This document shows positions 36,481-49,700 of a stretch of DNA of 64,000 bases, in pieces. The DNA comes from Epiperipatus broadwayi. Its lineage: Eukaryota; Onychophora; Udeonychophora; Euonychophora; Peripatidae. The notes beneath the pieces are model-generated. The model saw only the letters and a list, made by a program, of their open reading frames with translations. It searched no databases and was not told the origin of the DNA. The position numbers and the translations under genes were made by a program. Position 1 is the stretch's first letter. Each line of letters opens with the position of its first letter. The stretch is taken from NCBI GenBank assembly GCA_028023455.1, contig JAQFVV010006473.1, positions 434,001 through 498,000 of the forward strand, in the 5' to 3' direction.

Positions 36481-39400
36481 TCACTCTTACATACCTATCA
36501 ATTAAACTATAGTGATTGAATATCTATGAATACTGAACAATAATAAAGAGATGTGCAAGAGACTGTGATCTGGACTAACTGATAAGTACTCGTTCAACAC
36601 AAAATGTGTATCTTGGATATCATATATTATTTTCACATCTTTAATCAATATTACAAAAATATAACTATGTTTTTTTGTTTAATTAAAATATCTTAATGAT
36701 TCTTTCTTTCTGTTGATTTAAGTATAGATTAAATTATTAAACTCTTTTTTATTCCTTTGCTATTTCTCTGTTTAATAATATATAGCTTTTTAGAAATCCT
36801 TTATTAGTTTACTATTTATATAAATCTAAATCACAAGACTATTTATGTAAATATATCTCAACAATTACTTTGCCACTTCAAAAATATATTTTATGAAGTG
36901 ATATAGCCACTCAGATAAGAGACAGTTCTTATGATTCTTTTGATATGTGTAAAATGATAGAAATAGCTTCTTTTCTGCCATCTTCCTAACCAGCTCTGTC
37001 ATTTGTTAGTATTTATTTATTATTTTCAAGATTCAGTTAGTTATTCATCATTACTGGTTATTGTTTCACAATCAATTAGATATGTGACATAATTCATTGG
37101 TGAATGTGGTTTATAAGCCATCACAATATAACAACATTCTCTAAACATATTTTTATCACCTGTCTAGACATATATTTAGTTAACTACATTTTAAACTCAA
37201 TACTCTTGTAACCTATCTCTTATCTAGATTTTGTCTCCTTCAATATAAGTTGAATTATCAGCTTTAGCTGTTTTCTCATCTACATCTGGAATTATCATAA
37301 TTTTTTTTAAACTTCTGCTCAAGCAACAATTTAGATGATGTCAGGATATCCATGACATGCAAATATTTTCATTAACTTAAAGATAAATTCTTCCATTTTT
37401 GTGCTCTTTACCATTTTATGTTCTTTCTATCTCAAGTATACATTTGAAAATATAAGAAACAAATAGCCTAGAGGCAATCTATTCCAAGATTTGGTTGCAT
37501 TTAGTTATGCAAAAAATGTCTTTATATAAGTCAGGTCAATAGCATTATTTGGCAAGATTTTTTATTTGTTTATTTACATCTGGTTACCACCCATATTCTC
37601 AAACCAAATATTTTTCTTGAACAACTGTTGGATGACCTTATTGTAATAGTTGTAATATTGTATTATATTTTAATTTAGGTATAATAACTTTATCTTCCAT
37701 AACAATACTTTCTTTGTAAACAGAGAATTTCTCATTTATGCCCAAGAGATCTTATGAAGAATTCCTTGACAGACTATTCTATATGCAGTTCATGGATAAT
37801 TGAAAATCTTGATCATTTATTAATCAATTTGAAATGTGATTATTATTTTTGAATTTATTTTATCAATATAATTTATCCCTATATCTGTTATTATAGGCTC
37901 ATTTTTATTTGAAGCACCTGAAAAATTGTCTGCATGCTTTATAATGCTTTCTTTGTGGTATTTCAGTTTAAAATTATTTCCATACAGTACATTTTCCCAG
38001 CATTACACCATTGATTTAGATGATCAGGAGTTGTCTTGTTCTTTGAAAAGATTCCTATTAAGTTTGTGATTTGTAATAATTTAAAAAAATTATTCATATA
38101 AGTACTGGGTGGATCTTTTTTAATTGTGAAAACAATACACAATATTTGTTTAATTAATTGAATGTAATTTTTCTCAGCACTGATAATGTTCTTGAAACAT
38201 AAGCAATAGGTTTTTTCCCATTAAACACTGACTGGATTAAGATGATATTTATTCTGTATTTTGATGCATAAGGATTATTTCAGACTTGTTATCATAATAG
38301 ACCAATAAATTGACTGAAGTCTTTCTTATACTCCATCATATATTTTCACTTTTGTTTTTTTAATAAATTATACAAACATGAACTGAATGCACTTTCTCTT
38401 TATGAAAACTTTAAGGAAATTTATTAGATCAAGAAATACTTGCAGTCCTTACAACTTGTTGACCTCAGGCATTTTTCATAGTTTCAATTTTATGCAGATC
38501 AGATTTTTTGCAACACCATGAACTTATATGCCTTAAAAACTTTAATTCTTTGGAAAAATGTTTAATAATATGTCTCATAGACTATCTTCAATATTTAAAA
38601 TAAAATGTTTTAAAAATATGGGATCATTCATGTTCATTTTCACAGGAAAATATTAGGAACTATAGTTATTTTGCAAAAAAATCTGTAATTATAAATATTC
38701 CTTTGTAAGAGAAAACAGTAAAAATCTCAGCCTGATATCTATGACATAGGTATTTGATAAAAAACTGTAAACAATTCAGTTTTGCATAACATTTTACTTG
38801 TTCAATTTTTGTAAAAATTATTTGAAAATTTGGGACTGTATACTTATTCTTTTGTGAATTTTTCCTAATTGTGCAATGATAGTCATCACAAATGCACACA
38901 CATCCAACTGATTTTGTTATTATGGCTATAAAAATTATCTATTCAGAATTCTCTATGAGTGTGAGCATACATAAACTAATTTGTTTTATTTACTCTCTAT
39001 CTTAATAATTCAGGGGAAAGGAACTTTCTGCAGTTTATTTACACATAGGATTTCTATCAGCACAATCTCTCCAGAATTATAAATGGCATTTGGTTAACTT
39101 TGAACAATTATGAAAATTTCTTTTTCAATTCATACTCAGCCATAATTTTATTAATCAAGCAGATAAACAAAACACTCTCTTCTTATTATAAAGTTTGTTA
39201 TCTCATATCTAATAAATTTGTAGAAATTGTATTTTATTTTTAATTTTAACCAGAACTATTTCAAGCCTCATAATTGTAATCAAATACCCATTAGTGGTTT
39301 TAGCAAATAAAGTTAAGATGGATTTATCACAATTGGAATTTTTTTTCAGTCCCTATATTTAAATATTAATACACTAGCTCCATTTTCAATTTCCATTATT

Positions 39401-40125
39401 ATTCGATTGTTGTGACAGATATTATTGCACATAAGTTTTTGACTTTTGTTATATTAGTCTTTAGAATATGTTTATTTGTTTTTATAACCTGGTTTCTATT
39501 TCTTTTCCCACTGTACTGACAACTCATTTTTTTCTAAGTATCCTTTTAATCACAACTTCATCAGCTTCTTACTTTTCATTTGTACTCTTTGTCAGGATGA
39601 TATGCTTTACAGCAATAAAAGAAAATTGTTTTGCTAGTATTTTGAGTTTTATTAATAGATTCTGAATCACTGCAAAGCTGATTTTTCAGATTGATCACAT
39701 TTTGCATTACACATGTTAATTATATTGTCTATTTAATATTCATCAGAGAAGCTTCTGTATTTTTTTCATATAATTGAATCAATCAGAAGGGATATTATTA
39801 TGAAATTTATTAATCATTACTTGTGGTAAAGACATCCATATTGTTTTTTTTTACACTTGATATTACTGTAATAATTAAATCAAATTAATTTGTATTCCTC
39901 CTAGATTTTATAGATGCATCAAATTACTTGCTCTATGTACTTAATCCAGTTAAACAATAGAACATTAACCTAATAGCAAATACTTTATCACAAAATTTAT
40001 CATGCATAAATAAGACTTAGGTAAATGTTGTCACATATAATTTTACTTTATATAATTATTTACTTCATATCTAGATATAAGAGATGGTTATGTCAACAGC
40101 TTAACCTGAAAAAAACCCTAAATTC
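36481..40125. other. Spacer between two diverged repeats, possible decayed retroelement on minus strand
   Basis: No intact frame. The longest minus-strand stretch, 38899-38666 (77 codons, with CHRYQAEIFTVFSYKG), vaguely recalls the RNase H region of LTR retrotransposons but lacks catalytic residues I can place. I call nothing here. Confidence 0.25.
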
Positions 40126-40370
40126 ACTTTGGTACACTTCAGTGGCAACATTCACTTGGAAGATTCTCTGGTAGGCTACACTCTTCATTAGGTCATCTAA
40201 AGTCCTTCAGTCATGACAGTCCAATTTTTCTTATGCAGAATCTGTCTTTTTATATTTTCTAGCCCATTGTTTCATTACTATGATTATCATGTTTTGCAAA
40301 AGTAATCTTATTATTATCTATTTGCAAACTATTTGTAATTAGTTTTCCTGTGTATTTAAACTACTTAATC
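40126..40370. repeat. Diverged direct repeat, right copy
   Basis: Partner of 36230-36480, same orientation, about 3.9 kb apart, perhaps 65 to 70 percent alike by eye. Confidence 0.45.
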
Positions 40371-42239
40371 ATGTTTTTTTGCAGATTTAGCTATACATTA
40401 TAATACTAAATATTTTTTAGTGATTTTTAGATAAAATATTAGACTTAGATTCTGAGATTTAGCACAGTTTTTTTTTTTTGATATCAAGATTACATTTAAT
40501 GACGAAAAAAATAGTATATTTCATTATAGCATTATAACTCTATAATTGTGCTTTACCCACATGTAATGAAGCTATAGAGGTATTATTTTCCAAAATTATT
40601 GTACCAAAGTGAATAATATGTCAACTATTAAGATAAAATAAAGGCATTAAAAATTGCATGTAAAGATGTTAATATATTTTAAAAACATAGTGATGAAATT
40701 ATAAGACCAATCGATATGTTTTGTTACCGCTGTAAAATAACATTTTATTAGATTGGAGATATATAGCAGATAACTGTAGTAGCAGATTTTTTAGAAACAT
40801 ATATATAAATAATTTAGAGTGCAATTTTTGTGAAGAGTCCAGATTCTGATTACATTATAAAAATATCTAATTGGAACTTGACTACATATTAAAAAAAGGA
40901 TATTAAAGTTTTTAGAAAAAAAATGTTTGCAGCAGAAAATATTAAGACACTACCGAAGATGCAAAAAAGCATTAAAATTTGCTCTCTGGCTTATATATAT
41001 ATGCATGTGCACGTAGACATTTATTGAACAAAGAATATATAATTATATTGTTTTACGCACTTTTTATATTACATTTTTTTATTTACAATTTTATTATTTT
41101 ATCAAACATAAAAATAGATTTACCAATTTTCCAATTCAAGAAGAAAAGTGTTAACGCCGCCATTACTTTTACAAAGTGTTAATGCCATTACGTTTACAAC
41201 AATAGTTTGATTTTCTTTTCTAATTTTCTATCTTTGAAATGCCCAGGATAAAAAGTTATCAAATCGGTAATTGTTTGTAACATTTCTAATCTAGTCTTTT
41301 TTCTGTCTTATTTTGAAGTCATAAGATAGAGAATGTAGTTGAATTGAAAAGAATACGCAGTTATTTTTCTGAAGCTGTCGCTAATTATCTTAATTGCTAA
41401 AAGTTCAGGATAAATATGGTCTGTAGATTGCCTTCTCTTTAATCATTCAAGAACTGTTTTTCTTTTTTTTACTTTAGATTGAAAGTACAATACTATATGT
41501 AAAATTTCGTCAATAAAAATGCCATTGTTTGTCATTCTTTTATTTAATTCTTGTAAATTACTGAGATTATATAATCTTAATTCAGATTTGTAATTTTTGG
41601 TTCAAATAAAAATATGAAAACTTTTTTTTTTTTTATGTTATTGCTAAACTGTTTATTTTATATAATTTATTGAAAATAAATGTAAAAGTTTCATAAGATG
41701 GTTTAAATTCTATAATAGTAAGAAGTTACAAATATAGAAAATAAAAAAAAAAAACGGTGATTAATATAAATATTTAAATTGGTAAAAAATTAATATATAG
41801 GGTATATGAGCACAGACTTTCACACCACCCACAACCCACCCCTCTATCTCATATCACTGATACACTTGAACACATATATGTCGAAAAGATAAATAATCGC
41901 CAATATGGGTATTTCATGCTAAACCAGCAATCATCAGTTGGTCCAAATTATTATCTCCACATATATATGCATTAAGTGCTCAGATATCTATTAAGATAAC
42001 CAATCCTCACACCCCAATGGACAGGCTTCAATCCACTCCACACACCAACCCTTCAACCGTCCATCCAATTGAAAATTAATAAATTACAATTAAGAAAATT
42101 TTATTATTTATTTTATAAAGATAACAAAGTCAGAAAATCATTAAGTCGGTCATAAAACTATTAAACTTACTTTTAAATTTAGAAATAAAATAAATATAAA
42201 TATTACCAAAATCACACTTATTCTTATTTTTGCCATATC
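40371..42239. other. Spacer with a C-rich block, no gene seen
   Basis: 41810-42070 is unusually C-rich on the plus strand (caccacccacaacccacccc). No coding potential is visible. A short imperfect tandem aaagtgttaa lies at 41146-41205. Confidence 0.4.
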
Positions 42240-42321
42240 CCATAAAAACAATTTATCCAACCTGCTTCAAACACTTTTTAGCAAATTCTTTATTTGTACA
42301 TATATATATATATATACACCC

Positions 42322-42342
42322 ACGTTTCGACTGACCTGCAGT
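42322..42342 (-). ncRNA. Partial hammerhead-like motif, left arm
   Basis: Minus strand: perfect 5-bp stem GACTG / CAGTC with loop caggt, then GAAACG. The upstream CTGANGA box is missing because the arm is truncated there. Confidence 0.4.
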
Positions 42343-42360
42343 CTTAAAAAAAAGATTGCT

Positions 42361-42388
42361 CTGAAGAAAACTGCAGATCAGTCAAAAC
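42361..42388 (+). ncRNA. Hammerhead-like motif, right arm
   Basis: CTGAAGA fits the core CUGANGA; then stem ACTG / CAGT with loop cagat; then CAAAAC where CGAAAC is expected. The left arm keeps CGAAAC, so the change looks like CpG decay in this arm. Confidence 0.45.
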
Positions 42389-42465
42389 ATAGGTGTATAT
42401 ATATGTACAAATGAAGAGTTTGCTAAAAAGTGTTTGAAGCAGGTTGGATAAATTGTTTTTATGAA

Positions 42466-44543
42466 ATATAAATATTGTTAAATAATATATAATATAATGA
42501 TCAACTCTCAATTAATTATTAAAAACTTAATTATTTCAAAAGGGAATACAGGTTGAATTTCGCCTATGAGTAACAGTAAAATTTACTGTAAATTACAGTC
42601 TCTCAACATAAGTAAGGTGTGACTAATTTATTTTTCTGGTTCATTCAATCACTCCACCATTATCTTTAAATTGGATATTATCATGTTTGAAGCAGAATCT
42701 AGATCTTAAGGAGTAGGATTCAAATATTTTACTTTGATTTACTTTCAGGATTATAAAAAAATGTCCCTAGCTAATTGAAATTTTGGATGAAACTTTATTT
42801 TAAAAATATTTATTTAATATCTTTATATTTTTTATACTTCATTCCATCCTTAATAACTGATATATGTCCTATATTATGTACACTTTTTTGTTGCCCAAAG
42901 CAATTTATAAATATTTTTCAATAACATCAAATCTAGATCAGGGTTTCTATAGGTGACATAACTTTACATGGTTTAAAATAAATAATTCAAAAATATTAAT
43001 GTGGATCTAAAAGCTTTTATATAATATTAAAAAAATGTATTTCGAACATAAATATGAATTAACAAAAAGAAAACAATTATAATGCTAAGTAAACTTCAAA
43101 CTACAATTTTCCATTAAATTATACTCACTACAAATTCTTGATATAATAGTAGGAAAATAACCAAGGACTACTAAATTGTAAGATCTATAAATTTAAACAA
43201 AATTGTTTTTGCTTATTCACTTATTTATCTACTATTAAGTAAATTGATTTTATCTTTGAATTTTATAATTTAATATAAATGTCTGTCAGTGTTGTGTGAG
43301 TTGGAATCTGAAATGACTTAATCTCACAACTATTTATATAAATAAGTACTAGAGCAAAAGTATTAACTAAAGAAAAGAATAGCCAACACTAACTTTCATT
43401 TAGTATAAGACATGAAAGAGGTTTTCTTTTATTATAAACAATAATTTTTACATATCAAGTAAAAAATTATTTAACATTTAAAATCAAAACTTTAAATATT
43501 TCATTTAGGAAAACTTTGATGTAATCTGCTGGTTATTATTCTTCATGTATGATTCTAATATATGTACTTAAATGTATTATAACAAAGAAATAGATCTTCA
43601 TTGATGCACCATGAATAAAATAATCCCTGTGACAACATTATAAATATTAATTTTTAATAGATATCTTAATTGTGTAGAAATCATGTACTTCTGAACTTAT
43701 TCTGTTTCATTATAAGGAGTATTGGAATCTATTTGTTTTTTATTTTTTATATTTTGATTTTATGTTCTAAGTTGTACATTTTTTTTTTTACTTTTTTTTT
43801 ATTTTTATAGAATTGGCTTTTCTTCTTTTTTTTTTTTGAGAATGATTTTTTTCTCATTTTCAGTAGATAGTTCAGGTGGTGATGTATTTCATCTGCTAAA
43901 AATATGAGGTGATTTTTAAATTTTTAGTTGGATTATGGAAGTTGCTGGATTAATATTGAATTAAAATCATTGATTTCATGATTTGCTACATCTTGAGATT
44001 TGCAATTAATGAAGGAAATTACATTAACAAATTGTTATTATTAAATCGATCAAAATCTTTTGAACTTTTATCTCATAATGTCCTGGTATGTATTATTTAA
44101 CACATGCAGAGATTCTTTTTTTGATGTTCAATGTATACAAGAATCTACGAATTATGAGTAAGTTTAATTATTTCACCTGTTTAATTTTTTTTTATTGCCG
44201 ATTTCAATTCTTGCATAAAAATAGTTGCAACATTTTCTAGAAGCCTTGAAAAGGTTTTGTTGATCACATTGCATGTATGTATGTATTCTTCTTCATGAGT
44301 TCAGAGATTGGGCGTTTAGAAACATAATATATTTTATTTCTATTTAACAAATAAATAGACTTTCTGTTTTAATTTTGTTTCCATTGTTAAATATAAAATT
44401 ACTAAAAAATCTTTTAAGAGTAAAAGGAAAATGTAGTTAGTATTATCAATTCAATAGATTTTATCTAGAGCCTTAATATAATTTGAATATAAAATACAAA
44501 TAAATAAAAATTTATCCAATGTGGAATGTATAAAATAAACAAC
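42466..44543. other. A+T-rich spacer, no gene seen
   Basis: No recognisable feature; several T homopolymers near 43780-43840. Confidence 0.45.
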
Positions 44544-44559
44544 AAAACATATCAATGTT

Positions 44560-44667
44560 GTCTTGCGTTGTTAGCTGAGAGGTATCGCAGCTGCCATGCA
44601 AGCAAGTAGTAGGTTGCAGACGGTTGTGGGTTCGCATCCCGGCCGATGCTATGACACATGAAAAAAA
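44560..44667 (+). mobile_element. Short tRNA-derived SINE (or tRNA retropseudogene)
   Basis: Internal RNA polymerase III promoter boxes: A box tagctgagagg (44572-44582) and B box ggttcgcatcc (44629-44639), both close to consensus. An A tail starts at 44661, and a perfect 16-bp target duplication aaaacatatcaatgtt flanks it (44544-44559 and 44668-44683). The ends of the tRNA-like part (gcgttgt and gccgatgc) can still pair as an acceptor stem. The anticodon region and an extra about 20 bases before the B box do not fold as a working tRNA. At about 100 bases it is shorter than most SINEs. It needs a LINE reverse transcriptase in trans. Confidence 0.85.
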
Positions 44668-44683
44668 AAAACATATCAATGTT

Positions 44684-47130
44684 TAAAACATTCACGTATC
44701 ATTAAATCCTTCATGTCAATAAATAGTTAGTTTTGCAAATGTGTTCACATTAATTTGGGGTTAGTTTTCTTTTTGGTTTGCATTGGATATGGTTAGTTCT
44801 GAGTTTTAATAAGTTATTTCTTGCCCTATTGTTTTCTTCTTACATAAAACAATGCACAGCTTTGTTTTTTTATTAATAGATTAAAAAATAATTTTTTGCA
44901 AGTATTCATTCTTTTTCTTTTCAGATAATTCTCAAATTGTTATTTGCAATTTTTCACTGACCTATATAAATATTTCTTCATTGATAAACTTATCATATGG
45001 TTGTTAATATCATTACATTTGAAATTAATATTTTCTATTGGTATCATCTTGATATTGATGTTTTTGATGTTTATCAAATTTTCAGTAAGTATTCTAACAA
45101 ATTTTGGCATACTTAAAATCAATGATTAAACTACTAAAATTCAAAGAATTAACTTAAACTTATAATTGCTTTAAAATATTTATAAATGGTAGGAAACAAT
45201 TATAGTTTGAATTTTTGAAATGTATTCTAATTATTATTCATTTAATTGGACAATGTATTTTATATAGTCTTAACATTTGTTAATTATTGATAATATTTTA
45301 AATAAATTTACAAATCCCTTTCTTGCTGTTATTTTTGCTTAATGCTGGTTTTTCTTTATTTATATTTAAATATTCTTCAATCATCTTTTTCAATATTTTC
45401 ATATTATAATTAAATTCCTTAATTTTTGTATATGAACAAATCCACAAGAATTTTAATTTTGTAAATATTGTTTAAACCTTGTTTTAATTTATTTTTTGTA
45501 ATGCCAATATATAAATTTTTGATTATTATTATTATTATTACTATTACAATTTAAATATTATATTAAATATATATCATTTAAATTGTTTAAATTTCTTACT
45601 TTTTCTATTATTATGTAATAATTTTTTAAATTTATGTATATATTTCATTTAGTTTTAATTTATATTTTTGGCTTATGTATTTTATTTAACATTCCAATTA
45701 TTTTCATTCTATTTGGTACTAAATGATTTTTTTATTTAAAATTGCTATAAATTATTGTTTTAGAAATTATTTTTAATATTCTTTTTTTTTCTTTCTATTC
45801 TACTTTATATTTTATTTACTAATTAATTTATTAAAGCAGTTGGATAATGATTGTAGATTGCTTTTTTATATTTACTTCCTTTTTTACTATTTCTTATCCT
45901 GTTATATTTCATTTGCTCCTGGAACTTTAAAGTCATTCCTAATCATATTTAAAAAAACATAAAAATAGGCATGCATTATGCAATGCTATATATGCTTTTT
46001 GTATAAATTATTTGGAAAAGTTTCTTTTTTTTTAAATGCATGAACATATATGATTTTTTAAAAATAAATTGATAGATGTTTCTATTTATGTTTAGTTTTA
46101 ATTATTACGTTTTTATGTCATAGCAAAACAGATTACCTCAATAAAATAATTTACTTTTGTAAAAGAAAATGAAGCTTACTACATACTATTAATTGCAATC
46201 TTTATTATTAGTTTGTAAACAAATTTGCTACTTAAATTTCCCAATAAATATCCTTTTGCTCAATATATGTATAAGGCAGTGTGTTTAAAGAGATCAAATT
46301 CAATAATAATTTATTTTTGTTTTTCATATTATTTAGTTAGGAAAGAAAGCTCGACTATAGTAGATGTTCCTATTAAGAATACGAACAGGACAGAAAATTC
46401 CAGATGCCCCTTTCTTAAAAAAAACTTTGTTTATAATGACTAGTAATTTATAAAATGTAGAATAATTTAAAAAACATTCTAATGCTCTAATTTTACTTCA
46501 TCTATTCATGTAAACAAAATCATGCATGTGGATAGAGTTTCTATAATTATTTTTGGCTTAAATTCACTGTTTTATAGCTATCAGTAGTGACCATTTTTTG
46601 GTTTTGCATTTATTTAAAGGTAGAAACAGGAATGAAAATATATATTGGTTTATTAATTAAAAAAAACAACTAAGAATGTCATTCTAATGCAGAGAACCTA
46701 ATATAAATGATAATGCAACTGATTGGAAGATTCATTGTTTTCAGGTCAAGAGGTCTTGCAAGTATTCCTTTTTTGTTTGAATTTGAAAAAAAAATGTATA
46801 TTTTCCATACTTTAGTTATTTTTTCAAAATATTTATAAAGTATTATACAATGTAAAATAAAGGTTTAATTGTTGTGAGTTGGAAATATAAATCAAATGGC
46901 CACTAGGAGCTGTCAAAAAACTACTCAATAAATGAGTTAAAACTATTGTAAAAGTTATAACCATATGAATAAATTTAGAATTAATAACTTTAAAAATAGT
47001 TAGATTTATTATAATTTAATTTTTATTCTATGATAAATATATTTTTGTAGCTGTATTATTTTTTACAATACATTAGGTTTATGGAACATTTAATATTTTT
47101 ATCATGTTATACAGTTATTGTGAAAATTGT
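44684..47130. other. A+T-rich spacer, no gene seen
   Basis: Frames at 44944-45129 and 46225-46443 are short, hydrophobic or A/T-driven and show no motif. Confidence 0.45.
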
Positions 47131-47144
47131 ATTTTCAGGCATAT

Positions 47145-48113
47145 AAACATTACAAGCATAAAGCTAAACTAGTCAATATAAAATCAAAACTACCCCAAAT
47201 CTAAAATTAAACCAGACCAGAATAAAAATAATATTAAAACACAACCTAAGGTTTCACTGCTACAAGCAGACTTCTCAAGTGTAAAGAAATAATAAAAAAA
47301 AACACAACTTATATATACTATTAAAAACTACCCACAAATCCATTCACTTCCCATCCACCCTTAATATTAAAAGAACTCTTAAATAAGTTAATTGCTTCAG
47401 AATCATAAATTTTCAATAATAAAGACTCTTTAATTCTTCTTTTGATTTCATTTCTCTCAAAGAAGACAACCTTAGCTTCATCAAAATCAATAGTGTGGCT
47501 GTATCTTTTTCATGGACATACAAAGCAGAACTAAGATATCTATTTTTAACTCTACTTTTATGAACCTTTACTCTTTCATTTAAACTCAAACTACTCTACC
47601 TATGTAAACCTTCTTACAAAATAAACAAGGAATAAAATATACCACACCAGGAATATCTTTCTATCAAAAACTTCCTTTGTATTATTCAATAAATTATTCA
47701 ATGTAACACCCCTTTTCCAAGCAATTTTCTTATTTCCAAACAATTTACTATTTCTACACACAATTTTATAAGAAGACAATTTAAATGGCAAAGAAATAAA
47801 ATCATATTTTTCTTTAACCTTTACATCCTTACAAATATTACTATTAAATAAAATACTTTTAACAAATTTATCAGAGTATCCAACACTTAAATAATCTTTA
47901 TAAAATTATATTTCTGAAACAAGCTACCCCCCTAGAATTATTTAATTTAATATTCCTATGACAATAATTCCTTAAAGCAGCTACTTTATGAGATACAGAC
48001 TGATAGCTATCAGGTTTAATTATAGATCTTAATTCTTTATTTTTAACTAAATGACTGCACAATAAACAATTAGTTTCTATATTTCTAATCACCAAAAGAT
48101 CTAAAAATTTTAA
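47145..48113 (-). pseudogene. Penelope-like copy A: RT end, GIY-YIG endonuclease and 3' UTR, inverted and 5'-truncated
   Basis: Minus strand begins at the RT's final block (FLDLLVIRN), runs through the linker (IVCRNSKLFGNKK, RGVTLNNLLNNTKEVFDRK) into the GIY-YIG domain and ends with the shared 3' untranslated region. The RT catalytic motifs are absent. Lesions relative to copies B and C are single-base deletions, for example near 47593 (in the VYIGQS codons) and 47665. Nearly no substitutions are visible. The endonuclease would nick DNA to prime reverse transcription. Confidence 0.85.
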
Positions 48114-49700
48114 TGAGTAGATTATTTAAAATCTATCCTAATGATTTTACATCACTAAGGTTTTGTGAATATTAAAACTCATAAAGATGGTTTTCCTTTA
48201 AGATTTATTTTTATTTTACAGGTATGTTGTAGAAGGTATTTCTAGATTCTTGAATAATTTTTTAAAACAATTTGTTGATTTTGGTCAGTACACAGTTTCT
48301 TCTCTTTGAGGCTTTTATAAGATTAATAATTTTAAAATGGAAAGTAGTTGGGTATTTGGAGTTTAGATATTGAAAATATGTATCAGTCTGTTAATAGGTT
48401 AAGCAGTATTGATGTTCTTTTGTCTGTATTGATTAAGAAAAGTTCTTTATCAAAAAATAAAATTAAGGTAATTAAAGATTTGCTTTTGTTATTGGAAGAT
48501 TCTATGAATTTTACTTATAAAGGTAATTTTTATAAGATTAAGGAAGGGTGGATAATAGGTTATATTATTTTCTTTAGTATGTTCAGTTTATATTAGTTTT
48601 ATGGAAGAGGAAATTATTATTAAAAAGAATTGTTTATATGTAAAATTATTTGTCAGATATGTTGATGATTATTTATTTGTTGTTGAGAATGGTAAATTGA
48701 AGGAATTTGTAAATGAGTTTAATTGTTTTGATCCTTCTATAAAATTTGTGTTAGAAGGAGGGGGGTTAGATTTTGGTAAGTTAAAATTTTTAGATCTTTT
48801 GGTGATTAGAAATATAGAAACTAATTGTTTATTGTGCAGTCATTTAGTTAAAAATAAAGAATTAAGATCTATAATTAAACCTGATAGCTATCAGTCTGTA
48901 TCTCATAAAGTAGCTGCTTTAAGGAATTATTGTCATAGGAATATTAAATTAAATAATTCTAGGGGGGTAGCTTTGTTTCAGAAATATCAATTTTATAAAG
49001 ATTATTTAAGTGTTGATACTCTATAAATTTGTTAAAAGTATTTTATTTAATAGTAATATTTGTAAGGATGTAAAGGTTAAAGAAAAATATGATTTTATTT
49101 CTTTGCCATTTAAATTGTCTTCTTATAAAATTGTGTGTAGAAATAGTAAATTGTTTGGAAATAAGAAAATTGCTTGGAAAAGGGGTGTTACATTGAATAA
49201 TTTATTGAATAATACAAAGGAAGTTTTTGATAGAAAGACTATTCCTGGTGTGGTATATTTTATTCCTTGTTTATTTTGTAAGAAGGTTTACATAGGTCAG
49301 AGTAGTTTGAGTTTAAATGAAAGAGTAAAGGTTCATAAAAGTAGAGTTAAAAATAGATATCTTAGTTCTGCTTTGTATGTCCATGAAAAAGATACAGGCC
49401 ACACTATTGATTTGATGAAGCTAGGTTTCTTCTTTGAGAAAATGAAATCAAAAGAAGAATTAAAGAGTCTTTATTATTGAAAATTTATGATCTGAAGCAA
49501 TTAACTTATTTAAGAGTTCTTTAATATTAAGGGTGATGGGAATGAATGGATTTGTGGTAGTTTTTAATAGTAATATATTTTTTTTTTATTATTTTTTACT
49601 TGTTGTTAGAGTAAACTTAGTTTTTTTAATATTATTTTTATTCTGCTTTTAATTTAGATTTGGGGTAGTTTTGTTATATTGTGTTTAGCTTTTTAATTTT
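48114..49700 (+). pseudogene. Penelope-like copy B: reverse transcriptase plus GIY-YIG endonuclease, many frame breaks
   Basis: Starts at the RT finger motif (NIKTHKDGFPLRFI near 48165-48215). It continues through LDIENMYQS (motif A type, near 48358), a GWIIGY stretch at the position of the usual MGSPLSP block, and the catalytic YVDD at about 48660. FLDLLVIRN follows, then the linker, then GIY-YIG: GVVYFIPC with VYIGQSSLSLNERVKVH (about 49240-49335). Asn/Gln-type catalytic residues of the endonuclease tail are scrambled by single-base deletions near 49410-49450. The 3' UTR is also shortened, with the ribozyme region eroded. No N-terminal region. Differences from copy C are almost all indels, so a consensus error is a serious alternative to true decay. 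Confidence 0.85.

Larger units (their letters stand above)
42240..42465. repeat. Long hairpin of two Penelope-type 3' ends, outward facing
   Basis: Arms of about 100 bases: the left contains aacaatttatccaacctgct and tagcaaattct, the right their reverse complements, with a (TA)n and gggtgta/tacaccc block in each. The loop side of each arm carries hammerhead-like sequence. The left arm (minus strand) starts directly at GACTG-caggt-CAGTC-GAAACGT. The right arm has the preceding core CTGAAGA as well. Substitutions are few, so this is a fairly recent inverted pair. Only untranslated sequence is present. Confidence 0.7.

Noticed and set aside
38666-38899. RNase H domain of an LTR retrotransposon on the minus strand
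   Set aside because: Only a vague resemblance around FTVFSYKG; the catalytic residues and neighbouring RT motifs cannot be placed.
44560-44650. Functional tRNA gene
   Set aside because: Extra bases before the B box, poor T-stem and anticodon arm, an A tail and a target duplication show a retroposed copy.
46225-46443. 72-codon frame as a small gene
   Set aside because: No motif, conserved context or composition different from random A+T-rich frames.
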